A stretch of DNA of 64,000 bases. Origin: Stutzerimonas stutzeri. Lineage in GTDB: Bacteria; Pseudomonadota; Gammaproteobacteria; Pseudomonadales; Pseudomonadaceae. The stretch lies in assembly GCF_024448985.1 (NCBI RefSeq), contig NZ_JAMOII010000001.1:496001-560000 (forward strand). Direction: 5' to 3'. Positions within the stretch are counted from its first letter, which is position 1; each line of letters opens with the position of its first letter. Shown here piece by piece: positions 18,554 through 27,537 of this stretch. Both the position numbers and the translations under genes were made by a program. The notes beneath the pieces were generated by a model, which was not told the DNA's origin, did no database searches, and saw only the letters and a list, made by a program, of their open reading frames with translations.

Positions 18554-19348
18554 ATGACGCAAGCAGACCAAAGCCTGGCGGAGTTCGAAATGACTCTGAA
18601 GGCTCACGCACCCCAACTGATCGAGAGTTTGCAGCAGGGCCGCTTCGACGAAGCGGCACAGATGTTCAACGAGCTCAATCAGGCCCGTAATAACGGGCTT
18701 TACCAGGAAGTCGGCAAGCTGACCCGCGAGCTGCATAACGCCATCGTCAAGCTCGAGATGGATACCTGCGCTACAGGTGGCGATCCGTCACCCATTACCG
18801 ACGCTACCGACCGCCTTTCCTATGTCGTGGAAATGACCGAAAAGGCCGCCAACCGCACCATGGATCTGGTCGAGGAGTCGGCGCCGCTGGTCAATTACGT
18901 TAGTTACGAAGCGCAAAGCCTGGTCGCCGACTGGCAGCGCTTCATGCGCAGGGACATGAACGCCGAGGAGTTCCGGGAGCTGGTTCGCCGTATCGACCAA
19001 TATCTGCAGCGCTCCCTGAGCGACAGCAGCCAGCTGTCGCAGAATCTCAGCGAAATCATGCTGGCCCAGGACTTTCAGGACCTGACCGGTCAGGTGATCA
19101 AGCGGGTGACCCGCCTGATCACCGAGCTTGAAAGCAACCTGCTCAATCTCGTGTTAATGGCCGGCCAAGTCGACCGCGTGGTTGGTATTCAGCATGACCG
19201 CGAAGCCATGCGCGCCGAGCAGGAAAAGAAAAAACAGGAAAAAGAGCCTTCCCATGGTGAAGGTCCGCAGATGCATGCCGATATACGTGAGGATGTCGTA
19301 TCCGGACAGGACGATGTCGATGATCTGCTTTCGAGCCTGGGCTTTTAG
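18554..19348 (+). CDS. cheZ: CheY-P phosphatase CheZ
   Basis: 264 residues forming the long helical hairpin of CheZ, with the catalytic segment LAQDFQDLTGQVIKRV and a C-terminal CheY-binding peptide SGQDDVDDLLSSLGF. It removes the phosphoryl group from CheY. It lies between cheY and cheA with spacings of 23 and 12 nt. The C-terminal peptide resembles motifs in FliM, FliN and the CheA linker. Confidence 0.95.
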   Translation: MTQADQSLAEFEMTLKAHAPQLIESLQQGRFDEAAQMFNELNQARNNGLYQEVGKLTRELHNAIVKLEMDTCATGGDPSPITDATDRLSYVVEMTEKAANRTMDLVEESAPLVNYVSYEAQSLVADWQRFMRRDMNAEEFRELVRRIDQYLQRSLSDSSQLSQNLSEIMLAQDFQDLTGQVIKRVTRLITELESNLLNLVLMAGQVDRVVGIQHDREAMRAEQEKKKQEKEPSHGEGPQMHADIREDVVSGQDDVDDLLSSLGF

Positions 19349-19360
19349 GGGAAGGTGAAT

Positions 19361-21550
19361 ATGAGCTTCGACGCCGATGAAGAAATCCTCCAGGACTTCC
19401 TGGTAGAGGCCGGCGAGATTCTCGAACTATTGTCAGAGCAGCTGGTGGAGCTGGAAAGCAGCCCCGATGACACCGCCTTGCTCAATGCGATTTTTCGCGG
19501 GTTCCATACGGTAAAAGGCGGTGCCGGCTTTCTCCAGCTACATGAGCTGGTCGAGTGTTGTCACATCGCTGAAAACGTCTTCGACATCCTGCGCAAGGGT
19601 GAGCGTCGCGTCGACTCGGAATTGATGGATGTCGTGCTGCAGGCATTGGATTCCGTCAATGAAATGTTTGCCCAGGTACGAGAGCGCACCACGGTAACTC
19701 CGGCTACTCCAGAGCTGCTGGCGGCGCTGACGCGTCTGGCCGAGCCGGCCGGGGACGAGGTTCAGGCGGCTCCAGTCGAGCCAGAACCCGAGCCAGAAGC
19801 CACGACGGCCGACAACGAATTCGAGCAGTTCCTTGGCGCATTGGAAAATTCCGCCGAGGCCTCGACCGCAAGCGTCAGCGATGAGATCACTGACGAAGAA
19901 TTCGAATCCTTGCTCGATCAGCTGCATGGCAAGGGCCAGTTTGCGGTGGAGCCCATTCCAGCACCGGCCGCACCGGTCGCTGAAGCGCCTGTGAGCGACG
20001 AGATTACCGACGACGAATTCGAGGCCCTGCTCGACCAGCTGCACGGCAAGGGTCACTTCTCCGAGCCGGCTACCGCTGCGCCTGTCCAGCCGGTCGAGGC
20101 ACAGGTCAAGCCTGCCGCAGCAGGCGGTGATGAAATCACCGACGACGAGTTCGAAGCCCTGCTGGATCAATTGCACGGCAAAGGTAAGTTCGAACCCGAA
20201 GCGGCGGCGCCTGTAACCGCCACACCTGCACCGGTCGCTCCTGTCGCTCCAGCATCCGCGGCCAAGGAAAGCACGCCCGCGAAATCCGCGCCTGCGGCTG
20301 CGCCAGGCAAAGCGGCCGCGACTTCGGCCAAAACGGACACGACAGCCAAAGCTGCTCCTGCACCCGAGAAACCAGCGAGCGAAGCCGAGACCACTGTGCG
20401 GGTCGATACCGCGCGGCTCGACGAGATCATGAACATGGTCGGCGAGCTTGTGCTGGTTCGTAACCGTCTGGTGCGCCTGGGCTCCAATAGCGGCGACGAA
20501 GCCATGGCCAAAGCTGTCTCCAATCTGGATGTGGTGACAGCCGATCTGCAGAGCGCCGTGATGAAGACGCGCATGCAGCCGATCAAGAAGGTCTTCGGAC
20601 GTTTCCCGCGGCTGGTTCGGGATCTGGCCCGCAGCCTCAAGAAAGAGATCAACCTCGAGCTGGTCGGTGAAGAAACCGATCTGGACAAGAACCTCGTCGA
20701 GGCCCTGGCCGATCCGCTGGTGCACTTGGTGCGCAACGCCGTCGATCATGGTATCGAGACGCCGGAAGAGCGCGAAGCCGCCGGCAAGCCTCGCACCGGC
20801 AAGGTCGTGCTGTCGGCCGAGCAGGAAGGCGACCATATACTGCTGCTCATCACCGACGATGGCAAAGGAATGGACGCCGAGATTCTGCGTGCCAAGGCCG
20901 TAGAGAAAGGCTTGCTGGATAAGGATGCGGCCGACCGCCTGAACGATCTGGAATGCTACAACCTGATCTTCGCACCGGGCTTCTCCACCAAATCGGAGAT
21001 ATCCGACGTGTCCGGCCGCGGTGTCGGCATGGACGTGGTCAAGACCAAGATTTCCCAGCTCAACGGCACGGTCAACGTGTTTTCCGCCAAGGGCCAGGGC
21101 TCGCGCGTTGTCATCAAGGTACCGCTGACACTGGCGATCATGCCCACGCTCATGGTGATGCTCGGCAACCAGGCGTTCGCGTTCCCGCTGGTGAGCGTCA
21201 ACGAAATATTCCACCTCGACCTGTCCCGCACCAACGTGGTGGACGGCCAGGAAGTGGTGATCGTGCGCGACAAGGCGCTGCCGCTGTTCTACCTCAAACG
21301 CTGGTTAGTGCGTGGCGCCGAGCAGGAGGAGCAGCGCGAGGGCCATGTGGTGATTCTGAACGTCGGCAATCAGAGCATCGGCTTCGTCGTCGATCAGCTG
21401 GTGGGCCAGGAGGAAGTGGTGATCAAGCCGTTGGGCAAGATGCTACAGGGCACACCGGGCATGTCCGGCGCGACCATCACCGGCGATGGCCGCATCGCCT
21501 TGATCCTCGATGTTCCGAGCATGCTCAAGCGTTACGCGCGCCGGATCTGA
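19361..21550 (+). CDS. cheA: Chemotaxis histidine kinase CheA
   Basis: About 729 residues from the ATG at 19361 (AGGGGAAG upstream; a GTG two codons earlier is possible). P1 holds the phospho-acceptor His-49 (FRGFHTVKGGAGF). A long acidic/Ala-Pro linker (about 130-345) carries three copies of a DEITDDEFEALLDQLHGKG-like motif. P3 dimerisation, P4 kinase (LVRNAVDHGIE, GKGMD, GRGVGMDVVK) and P5 CheW-like domain follow. It phosphorylates CheY and CheB under receptor control. No separate classical P2 domain is obvious, so the linker motifs may replace part of its role. Confidence 0.96.
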   Translation: MSFDADEEILQDFLVEAGEILELLSEQLVELESSPDDTALLNAIFRGFHTVKGGAGFLQLHELVECCHIAENVFDILRKGERRVDSELMDVVLQALDSVNEMFAQVRERTTVTPATPELLAALTRLAEPAGDEVQAAPVEPEPEPEATTADNEFEQFLGALENSAEASTASVSDEITDEEFESLLDQLHGKGQFAVEPIPAPAAPVAEAPVSDEITDDEFEALLDQLHGKGHFSEPATAAPVQPVEAQVKPAAAGGDEITDDEFEALLDQLHGKGKFEPEAAAPVTATPAPVAPVAPASAAKESTPAKSAPAAAPGKAAATSAKTDTTAKAAPAPEKPASEAETTVRVDTARLDEIMNMVGELVLVRNRLVRLGSNSGDEAMAKAVSNLDVVTADLQSAVMKTRMQPIKKVFGRFPRLVRDLARSLKKEINLELVGEETDLDKNLVEALADPLVHLVRNAVDHGIETPEEREAAGKPRTGKVVLSAEQEGDHILLLITDDGKGMDAEILRAKAVEKGLLDKDAADRLNDLECYNLIFAPGFSTKSEISDVSGRGVGMDVVKTKISQLNGTVNVFSAKGQGSRVVIKVPLTLAIMPTLMVMLGNQAFAFPLVSVNEIFHLDLSRTNVVDGQEVVIVRDKALPLFYLKRWLVRGAEQEEQREGHVVILNVGNQSIGFVVDQLVGQEEVVIKPLGKMLQGTPGMSGATITGDGRIALILDVPSMLKRYARRI
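19877..20185 (+). repeat. Triplicated 20-residue motif in the CheA linker
   Basis: Three copies start at 19877, 19994 and 20126 (protein residues about 173, 212, 256): SDEITDEEFESLLDQLHGKG, SDEITDDEFEALLDQLHGKG and GDEITDDEFEALLDQLHGKG. They are separated by Ala/Pro-rich spacers of about 19 and 24 residues. Confidence 0.9.
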
Positions 21551-21597
21551 TCAGTTCGCAGCGGTCCTGACGGGCCGCTATCGCTAGGAGCGTTTTA

Positions 21598-22686
21598 ATG
21601 GCAGTCAAGGTCCTGGTGGTGGACGATTCCGGCTTCTTCCGCCGCCGTGTCTCGGAGATCCTTTCTTCCGATCCGAATATTCAAGTGATCGGAACCGCCA
21701 CCAACGGGCGCGAAGCCATCGACAAGGCCATCGAACTGAAGCCCGACGTCATCACGATGGATTACGAGATGCCGATGATGGACGGCATCACCGCCGTGCG
21801 GCAGATCATGCAGCGCTGCCCGACGCCGGTTTTGATGTTCTCCTCGCTTACCCATGAAGGCGCCCGGGTAACCCTCGACGCGCTGGATGCGGGCGCGGTG
21901 GATTTCCTGCCGAAGAATTTCGAAGATATTTCTCGTAACCCAGAGAAGGTCAAGCGACTGCTGTGCGAGAAGGTCAACACGATATCGCGCAGCAACCGCC
22001 GCTATAGCAGCACCGCGGCAGCCGTAGCGCCGGCAGTTCGTCCTGTGGTTACCCCTGCGGGATTGGCCCCGGCGGCGCCACGCACCGCAGCCCCCGCACA
22101 GGCGTCAGCGGCGCCTCGACGCAAGGCGTATCGACTGGTCGCCATCGGTACCTCGACGGGCGGCCCGGTAGCGCTTCAGCGTGTTCTGACTCAGCTGCCT
22201 GCCGGCTTTCCGGCTCCCATCGTGTTGATTCAGCATATGCCGGCGGCCTTCACCAAGGCGTTTGCCGAGCGTCTGGACAAGCTCTGCAAGATCCGCGTCA
22301 AGGAAGCCGAAGACGGCGACCTGCTGCGTCCTGGACTGGCACTGTTGGCGCCGGGCGGCAAGCAGATGATGGTCGACGGACGCGGTGCGGTGCGCATCCT
22401 GCCCGGCGATGAGCGTCTGCACTATCGGCCCTGCGTGGACGTGACCTTCGGTTCCGCCGCAAAGGCGTTCAACGACAAGGTATTGGCGGTCGTGCTGACC
22501 GGCATGGGCGCCGATGGCCGGGAAGGCGCGCGCATGCTCAAGCAGAGTGGCAGCCAGGTGTGGACGCAGGACGAAGCCAGTTGCGTCATTTATGGCATGC
22601 CGATGGCGGTGGCCAAGGCCAACCTCAGCGACGCCGTTTATGGCCTCGATGACATCGGTCGCCATCTGAGCGAGGCCTGTATCTGA
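21598..22686 (+). CDS. cheB: Chemotaxis methylesterase/deamidase CheB
   Basis: 362 residues. Receiver domain (1-120) with [10 protein letters not shown], an Ala/Pro linker and the methylesterase domain with catalytic serine in [13 protein letters not shown], His in [14 protein letters not shown] and Asp in [11 protein letters not shown]. It demethylates and deamidates chemoreceptors when phosphorylated by CheA. Its stop overlaps the motC ATG by one base. No cheR is encoded in the window. Confidence 0.96.
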   Translation: MAVKVLVVDDSGFFRRRVSEILSSDPNIQVIGTATNGREAIDKAIELKPDVITMDYEMPMMDGITAVRQIMQRCPTPVLMFSSLTHEGARVTLDALDAGAVDFLPKNFEDISRNPEKVKRLLCEKVNTISRSNRRYSSTAAAVAPAVRPVVTPAGLAPAAPRTAAPAQASAAPRRKAYRLVAIGTSTGGPVALQRVLTQLPAGFPAPIVLIQHMPAAFTKAFAERLDKLCKIRVKEAEDGDLLRPGLALLAPGGKQMMVDGRGAVRILPGDERLHYRPCVDVTFGSAAKAFNDKVLAVVLTGMGADGREGARMLKQSGSQVWTQDEASCVIYGMPMAVAKANLSDAVYGLDDIGRHLSEACI

Positions 22687-23426
22687 TGGATGTACTCAGC
22701 CTGATCGGGCTGGTCCTCGCGTTCGTCGCCATCGTCGGGGGTAATTTTCTCGAAGGCGGTCACGTCTCGGCGTTGCTCAACGGTCCCGCCGCCCTGATCG
22801 TGCTGGGCGGTACGCTCGGCGCTGTGCTGCTGCAGACGCCGATGGCCGTGTTCATGCGGGCCATGTCGATCGTTGGCTGGATATTCTTCCCGCCGCGTGT
22901 CGACATGGCCCGTGGCATTAGCCTGGTCACAGGCTGGAGCGCCACGGCGCGTAAAGAAGGGCTGCTGGGCCTCGAACCGATCGCCGAAACCGAGTCCGAC
23001 CCCTATGCCCGCAAGGGCTTACAGCTGCTGGTCGATGGCGCGGAGCCGGAAGTGATTCGCAGCATCCTCGAAGTCGATCTGTACACCCAGGAAACCCGCG
23101 ATCTCCGTGCGGCGAAAGTGTTCGAAAGCATGGGCGGTTATTCGCCCACGGTAGGGATCATCGGAGCCGTAATGGGCCTGATCCACGTGATGGGCAATCT
23201 CGCCGACCCCAGCCAGCTAGGGAGTGGCATAGCTGTTGCATTCGTTGCCACCATCTACGGCGTCGCCTTTGCCAACCTGCTGGTTTTGCCGATGGGTAAC
23301 AAGCTCAAGAGCGTGGTGCAGAAACACACCGCCTACCGCGAAATGTTGCTCGAAGGCGTTCTGTCGATTGCCGAAGGGGAGAACCCCCGCTCGATAGAAA
23401 TGAAGCTGCAAGGCTTCATGGATTAG
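22686..23426 (+). CDS. motC: Flagellar stator protein MotC (MotA/PomA family)
   Basis: 246 residues with four predicted transmembrane helices and a cytoplasmic loop bearing the charged torque-generating segment (EVIRSILEVDLYTQETRDLRAA). The C-terminal MotA_ExbB part includes GMGGYSPTVGIIGAVMGL-like helices. With MotD it forms a proton-driven stator. It overlaps cheB by one base; a hairpin begins one base after its stop. Confidence 0.93.
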   Translation: MDVLSLIGLVLAFVAIVGGNFLEGGHVSALLNGPAALIVLGGTLGAVLLQTPMAVFMRAMSIVGWIFFPPRVDMARGISLVTGWSATARKEGLLGLEPIAETESDPYARKGLQLLVDGAEPEVIRSILEVDLYTQETRDLRAAKVFESMGGYSPTVGIIGAVMGLIHVMGNLADPSQLGSGIAVAFVATIYGVAFANLLVLPMGNKLKSVVQKHTAYREMLLEGVLSIAEGENPRSIEMKLQGFMD

Positions 23427-23475
23427 GGGCCGTTGATGTTTCGTACGCGGCGCACGACGAAACATCAACAGGCCC
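23427..23475 (+). other. Long stem-loop between motC and motD
   Basis: Left arm GGGCCGTTGATGTTTCGT (23427-23444) pairs with right arm 23457-23475 (ACGAAACATCAACAGGCCC) except for one inserted base; the loop is 12 nt. There is no T-run, so it is not a classical terminator. It begins directly at the motC stop. Confidence 0.8.
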
Positions 23476-23515
23476 TAACGCCTACGGCGTGCAATTTCGC
23501 CGCCGCAACACGAGA

Positions 23516-23623
23516 ATGAACATGGTAAACGCTCCGATCACAGCCACTCATCGCCACTACGCTACCGTTCCGATGATGCGTGTGGCTGTGCCTGACCGTT
23601 CGTATTCTTTGCGAGCGGCCTGA
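23516..23623 (+). CDS. Possible 35-codon leader ORF upstream of motD
   Basis: An ATG at 23516 opens a 35-residue frame (begins MNMVNAPITATHRHYATVPM) that stops two bases before the motD ATG. The ribosome site is weak (CACGAGA). It could be a translated leader that couples ribosomes to motD or simply a chance frame; the sequence has no recognisable family. Low confidence. Confidence 0.2.
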   Translation: MNMVNAPITATHRHYATVPMMRVAVPDRSYSLRAA

Positions 23624-23625
23624 CC

Positions 23626-24453
23626 ATGGCCCGACGCAGAGCACATGAGGAGCCGGAGAACCACGAACGCTGGCTGGTTTCCTACGCGGATTTCATCACG
23701 CTGCTGTTCGCTTTCTTCGTGGTGATGTATTCGATCTCCTCGCTCAACGAGGGCAAATACAAGATCCTCTCCGATTCGCTCGTAGGCGTGTTCAATCAGG
23801 TCGACCGGGCGGTCAAGCCGATTCCGATCGGCGAAGAGCGGCCCCGCACTACTGAACCCGACGTCTCGCAAATAGACGAACCGCACTCGTCACAAGAGCC
23901 GATCGATTCGCTACAGAGCATCATGCAGAGCATGCAAGAGGCCTTTGCCGATCTGATCGACGCGAAACAACTCACCGTGCGCGGTAACGAACTCTGGGTA
24001 GAGATCGAGCTGAACTCCAGCCTGCTGTTCCCCAGCGGCGATGCATTGCCCAACGATCATGCGTTCGAATTGCTGGAAAAGGTTGCCGGGATTCTGGCGC
24101 CCTTTGATAACCCGATACATGTAGAAGGTTTTACCGACAACCTGCCGATCAGCACGAACAAGTTTCCAACCAACTGGGAGCTTTCCGCAGCGCGTGCGGG
24201 TAGTGTGGTGCGGATGCTCGCGGCCGATGGCGTCGATCCGTCGCGTCTGGCCGCGGTGGGCTACGGTGAGTTCCAGCCTATAGCTGACAACGCGACAGCG
24301 GAGGGCCGCGCGCGTAATCGCCGGGTGATACTGGTCATTTCCCGCAATCTCGATGTGCGGCGCAGCGTCAGCGGGGTAGGGAGTGGTAATGCCCGCGTTG
24401 CCGGGGTGGTGCAGCACTCTGGCACACAATCTGCTTCCAGTGAGAATCGTTAG
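23626..24453 (+). CDS. motD: Flagellar stator protein MotD (MotB family)
   Basis: 275 residues: one transmembrane helix (about 18-40) with the proton-binding aspartate in SYADFITLLFAFFVV, a plug/linker, and an OmpA-like peptidoglycan-binding domain (about 135-245; FPSGDALPNDH, HVEGFTDNLPI, GYGEFQPIADN, ARNRRVILVI). It anchors the MotC/MotD stator to the cell wall. The 200-nt gap from motC, holding a hairpin, is unusual for a stator pair that is commonly adjacent. Confidence 0.95.
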   Translation: MARRRAHEEPENHERWLVSYADFITLLFAFFVVMYSISSLNEGKYKILSDSLVGVFNQVDRAVKPIPIGEERPRTTEPDVSQIDEPHSSQEPIDSLQSIMQSMQEAFADLIDAKQLTVRGNELWVEIELNSSLLFPSGDALPNDHAFELLEKVAGILAPFDNPIHVEGFTDNLPISTNKFPTNWELSAARAGSVVRMLAADGVDPSRLAAVGYGEFQPIADNATAEGRARNRRVILVISRNLDVRRSVSGVGSGNARVAGVVQHSGTQSASSENR

Positions 24454-24542
24454 GTGCCGCTTGCGGTGTCGTCAATTCTCCGTCGTCGGTTATGCCGACA
24501 CGGCCTTTCCCGGTCTGGTTCGATCCGGATGGAAAACGAGTT

Positions 24543-25331
24543 ATGAGAGTCTGGGCTGTAGCCAATCAAAAAGGCGGAGTGGGTAAAACCACCACCTCCA
24601 TCGCACTCGCCGGATTGCTGGCCGATTCCGGCAAGCGGGTCGTAGCGCTGGATCTCGATCCTCATGGCTCGATGACGAGCTATTTCGGTCATGATCCCGA
24701 TAATCTCGAGCACAGCGTCTTCGATCTGTTCCAGCACCAGGGTGCCGTGCCGGAAGGGCTGCCGTGGCAGTTGCTATTGCCAACGAGTCACGAGCGGATT
24801 TCTCTGTTGCCGTCGAGCACGGTACTGGCAACCCTGGAGCGCCAGTCACCGGGCCAGAATGGTCTTGGTCTGGTCGTTGCCAAGAGCCTTTCGCAGCTGT
24901 GGCAGGATTTCGATTACGCCATCATCGACAGCCCGCCGCTGCTTGGTGTGCTGATGGTCAACGCGCTGGCGGCCAGTCAGCAGCTTGTCATTCCGGTGCA
25001 GACGGAATTCCTGGCCATGAAGGGCCTGGAACGGATGGTCAGCACGCTCGCGATGATCAATCGCTCGCGCCGGCAGGCGTTGCCCTACACCATCGTGCCG
25101 ACCATGTTCGACAGGCGTACCCAGGCATCGATGAATACCCTGAAGGTGCTGCGCAATAACTATCAGGCTAATCTCTGGCAGGCATACATCCCGATCGACA
25201 CGCGCCTGCGCGATGCCAGTCGCGCCGGTGTGACGCCTTCGCAGCATGACCCCAACAGTCGAGGAGTCATTGCCTACCGCGCGCTGCTCAAAACTCTGCT
25301 AGCCGCGCAGGCTTCTCCGCAGGTTGCTTGA
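24543..25331 (+). CDS. parC: ParA-like ATPase, ParC-type chemotaxis array positioning
   Basis: 262 residues from ATG 24543 (MRVWAVANQKGGVGKTT). Deviant Walker A QKGGVGKTT, Walker A' DLDPHGSMTSYFG and Walker B YAIIDSPPLLG mark a Soj/ParA ATPase. Location between motCD and a CheW-like gene inside the che cluster matches ParC, which in Vibrio and Pseudomonas drives polar localisation and inheritance of chemotaxis arrays. An upstream in-frame start at 24492 lacks a ribosome site. Function inferred from context. Confidence 0.85.
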   Translation: MRVWAVANQKGGVGKTTTSIALAGLLADSGKRVVALDLDPHGSMTSYFGHDPDNLEHSVFDLFQHQGAVPEGLPWQLLLPTSHERISLLPSSTVLATLERQSPGQNGLGLVVAKSLSQLWQDFDYAIIDSPPLLGVLMVNALAASQQLVIPVQTEFLAMKGLERMVSTLAMINRSRRQALPYTIVPTMFDRRTQASMNTLKVLRNNYQANLWQAYIPIDTRLRDASRAGVTPSQHDPNSRGVIAYRALLKTLLAAQASPQVA

Positions 25332-25415
25332 AGACGACGTACGGCCCGATCACGGTTCAAGTTCGCCGTGGTCGTTGCCGATAGCCTATCCAGTTGGTTC
25401 GCACGAGTTGGTTTC

Positions 25416-26240
25416 ATGAGCCGTACCCTTCTTAAAGAAAGCCGATCACAACAGACGCTGCAGTCCTATCTCGACGCACTGCTGCAGGATGCCGTCATGG
25501 AGTTGACCGAGTCGGTCAGCCCCGACGAATTCCAGGCTGCAGTGCTCGAAGAGCAGCAACGCGACGTCCAGCGGGTGGTTCCGCTGCGGCAGGTCGTGCC
25601 CGAGCCTGAGCCGATTCCCGTGCTTGCGCCTGTGGCAGCCAAGCCGGAAGCCTTGCTTGAGCTGCCGCCTGAAACGCCGGCTGAAAAGGCGCCGGTACTG
25701 GTCGAACCGATTGCGGATATCAAATTGCAGGCGCACCTGCCCGGTGGCCCGCCGGCACAGGGCGGGCAGCCGGAGTGGGGCGAGGAGCCCTTCGAATGCT
25801 TGCTGTTCGATGTGGCCGGCCTAACCTTAGCGGTGCCTTTGGTCAGCCTCGGTTCCATCTATCCGCTGGCCGGTCAGGATCTGACGCCGTTGTTTGGCCA
25901 GCCCGCTTGGTTTCTCGGCATTTTGCCAAGTCAGGCCGGCAATCTGAAGGTTCTCGACACGGCGCGCTGGGTCATGGCCGACCGCTATCGCGACGATTTT
26001 CGCGAAGGGCTTCAGTATGTGATTTCGGTGCAGGGATACGAATGGGGGCTGGCGGTGCATCAGGTCAGCCGCTCGATTCGCCTGGACCCGAGGGAGGTCA
26101 AATGGCGCTCGCAGCGCACTCAACGGCCATGGTTGGCCGGAACGGTGATTGATCATATGTGCGCGCTGGTGGATGTGGCCGCGCTTGCTGAACTGATCGC
26201 TAGCGGTGCGACCCGTCATCTTAAGGGCGTACCGTCGTAG
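25416..26240 (+). CDS. parP: CheW-domain protein, ParP-like
   Basis: About 274 residues from ATG 25416 (MSRTLLKESRSQQTLQSYLD). The N-terminal half is Pro/Glu-rich and poorly conserved; the C-terminal 140 residues are a degenerate CheW-like domain (FECLLFDVAGLTLAVPL, WFLGILPSQAGNLKVLD, VQGYEWGLAVHQVSRSI). Placed between ParC and CheW, it most likely is ParP, the link between ParC and the CheA array. A GTG at 25368 in frame is possible but has no better ribosome site. Confidence 0.8.
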   Translation: MSRTLLKESRSQQTLQSYLDALLQDAVMELTESVSPDEFQAAVLEEQQRDVQRVVPLRQVVPEPEPIPVLAPVAAKPEALLELPPETPAEKAPVLVEPIADIKLQAHLPGGPPAQGGQPEWGEEPFECLLFDVAGLTLAVPLVSLGSIYPLAGQDLTPLFGQPAWFLGILPSQAGNLKVLDTARWVMADRYRDDFREGLQYVISVQGYEWGLAVHQVSRSIRLDPREVKWRSQRTQRPWLAGTVIDHMCALVDVAALAELIASGATRHLKGVPS

Positions 26241-26325
26241 ACAAATTGAACAACCAGGGGCGCGCGTGCAACCCTGAGTAACCGATAGAATCGACCGCCA
26301 CAGCGGTATATGAAGAGGTGGGACT

Positions 26326-26805
26326 ATGAAGATGACTTCCGCACAGGGTTCCGATGATCCGGTTCTGCAGTGGGTAACCTTCCGTCTGGACAACGAGACC
26401 TATGGCATCAATGTCATGCAGGTTCAAGAGGTGTTGCGTTATACCGAGATTGCACCGGTGCCGGGCGCGCCGAGCTATGTGCTCGGCATCATCAACCTGC
26501 GGGGCAACGTGGTCACGGTGATCGATACGCGTCAGCGCTTCGGTCTCGACACGGCACCTGTTTCCGACAACACCCGCATCGTCATCATCGAGGCGGATCG
26601 CCAGGTGGTCGGGATTCTGGTCGACAGCGTGGCTGAGGTGGTCTATCTGCGCCAGTCGGAGATCGAAACCGCGCCCAACGTCGGCAACGACGAGTCGGCC
26701 AAGTTCATTCAGGGTGTCTGCAACAAGAACAACGAGCTGCTGATTCTGGTCGAGCTGGACAAGATGATGAGTGAAGAAGAATGGGCGGATCTTGAGAGCA
26801 TCTGA
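26326..26805 (+). CDS. cheW: Chemotaxis coupling protein CheW
   Basis: 159 residues covering a single CheW domain (VTFRLDNETYGINVMQVQEVL, VLGIINLRGNVVTVIDTRQRF, ILVDSVAEV), quoted in pieces. It links CheA to chemoreceptors. GAAGAGGTGGG precedes the ATG. The preceding 85-nt spacer has no clear promoter, so it is likely co-transcribed with parC-parP. Confidence 0.95.
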   Translation: MKMTSAQGSDDPVLQWVTFRLDNETYGINVMQVQEVLRYTEIAPVPGAPSYVLGIINLRGNVVTVIDTRQRFGLDTAPVSDNTRIVIIEADRQVVGILVDSVAEVVYLRQSEIETAPNVGNDESAKFIQGVCNKNNELLILVELDKMMSEEEWADLESI

Positions 26806-26808
26806 CAC

Positions 26809-27222
26809 ATGATGGCGTCGCTGGTCGCGGCAGTCGTCGTGCTTGCTCTATGCTGCCTGGCACTGCTGGGCTGCTGCATCTGGCTGTTCCGTCGCCAGCG
26901 GCAGCAAGCCCAGTTGCAAGCGCGTGAAGACGCCGCTCGCGACAAACGCATCAAGGAACTTGCCGCACGTCTGGATACCTACCTCGATGGCAGCGTGCGC
27001 ATTGGCAAGAATCTGCACGAACTGTCACGGGTCGTTGCGCCGTTGCCGGAAAGGCTCACTCAGCTCGAACAGCGCGATCCGAACAACTTCACCTTTTCCC
27101 AGGCCGCCAAGCTGATTGGCATGGGTGCCAGCGACGATGATCTGACGCAGTCCTGCGGGCTGTCCCAGTCGGAAGCCGAACTGATGCGCAAGCTGTACCA
27201 GGCGCGACGCAAGCCGAACTAG
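26809..27222 (+). CDS. DUF2802 membrane-anchored protein
   Basis: 137 residues: an N-terminal transmembrane helix (about 4-25, rich in Ala, Leu and Cys), a charged helical segment and a C-terminal DUF2802 region (FTFSQAAKLIGMGASDDDL, CGLSQSEAELMRKLYQ) resembling a small helix-turn-helix. It is three bases after cheW, and this family usually sits at the end of polar-flagellate che operons. Function unknown. The second ATG (26812) is an equal start. Confidence 0.8.
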   Translation: MMASLVAAVVVLALCCLALLGCCIWLFRRQRQQAQLQAREDAARDKRIKELAARLDTYLDGSVRIGKNLHELSRVVAPLPERLTQLEQRDPNNFTFSQAAKLIGMGASDDDLTQSCGLSQSEAELMRKLYQARRKPN

Positions 27223-27270
27223 GCGCTATCGGCGTTTTGTCGCTAGCCGCGTTGCTGCGCCAAAATTATC

Positions 27271-27325
27271 GTAGGGCCGAACTTGTTCGGCCTTCTCGAA
27301 TCTGTTGCCGAGTAAATTCGGCCCC
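27271..27325. repeat. Family C REP-like inverted pair
   Basis: GGCCGAACTTGTTCGGCC (27275-27292, preceded by GTAG) is palindromic and is followed by GCCGAGTAAATTCGGCC (27309-27325). The rest of the 315-nt spacer to 27537 shows no gene or clear promoter. Related pairs occur at 56116-56170 and 61721-61777. Confidence 0.75.
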
Positions 27326-27537
27326 ACTGACTTGAACGTTCCCAAAAGAGTTTCTCTCGTAGTTCAGCCGTTGGCCGAAACGGGAGAGGCCCTTGGTTCT
27401 GCCCCCCCCATCCGTCGTTGCGGTTGCGTGACGAATGTCCGCAGCATTGAACGATATGATCATTGCTTCCTCCAAATCAGGACAGGGCTCTGCCATGTCC
27501 GCTGCAGGCCCATGCCTAGAAGGGCGAGGAGGATGTG

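Noticed and set aside
19538-21214. A 558-codon minus-strand frame inside cheA
   Set aside because: An antisense shadow of a strongly conserved gene; composition is not protein-like.
23427-23475. motC-motD hairpin considered as a Rho-independent terminator
   Set aside because: No T-run follows the stem and the downstream gene is the functional partner; kept as an unexplained structure.
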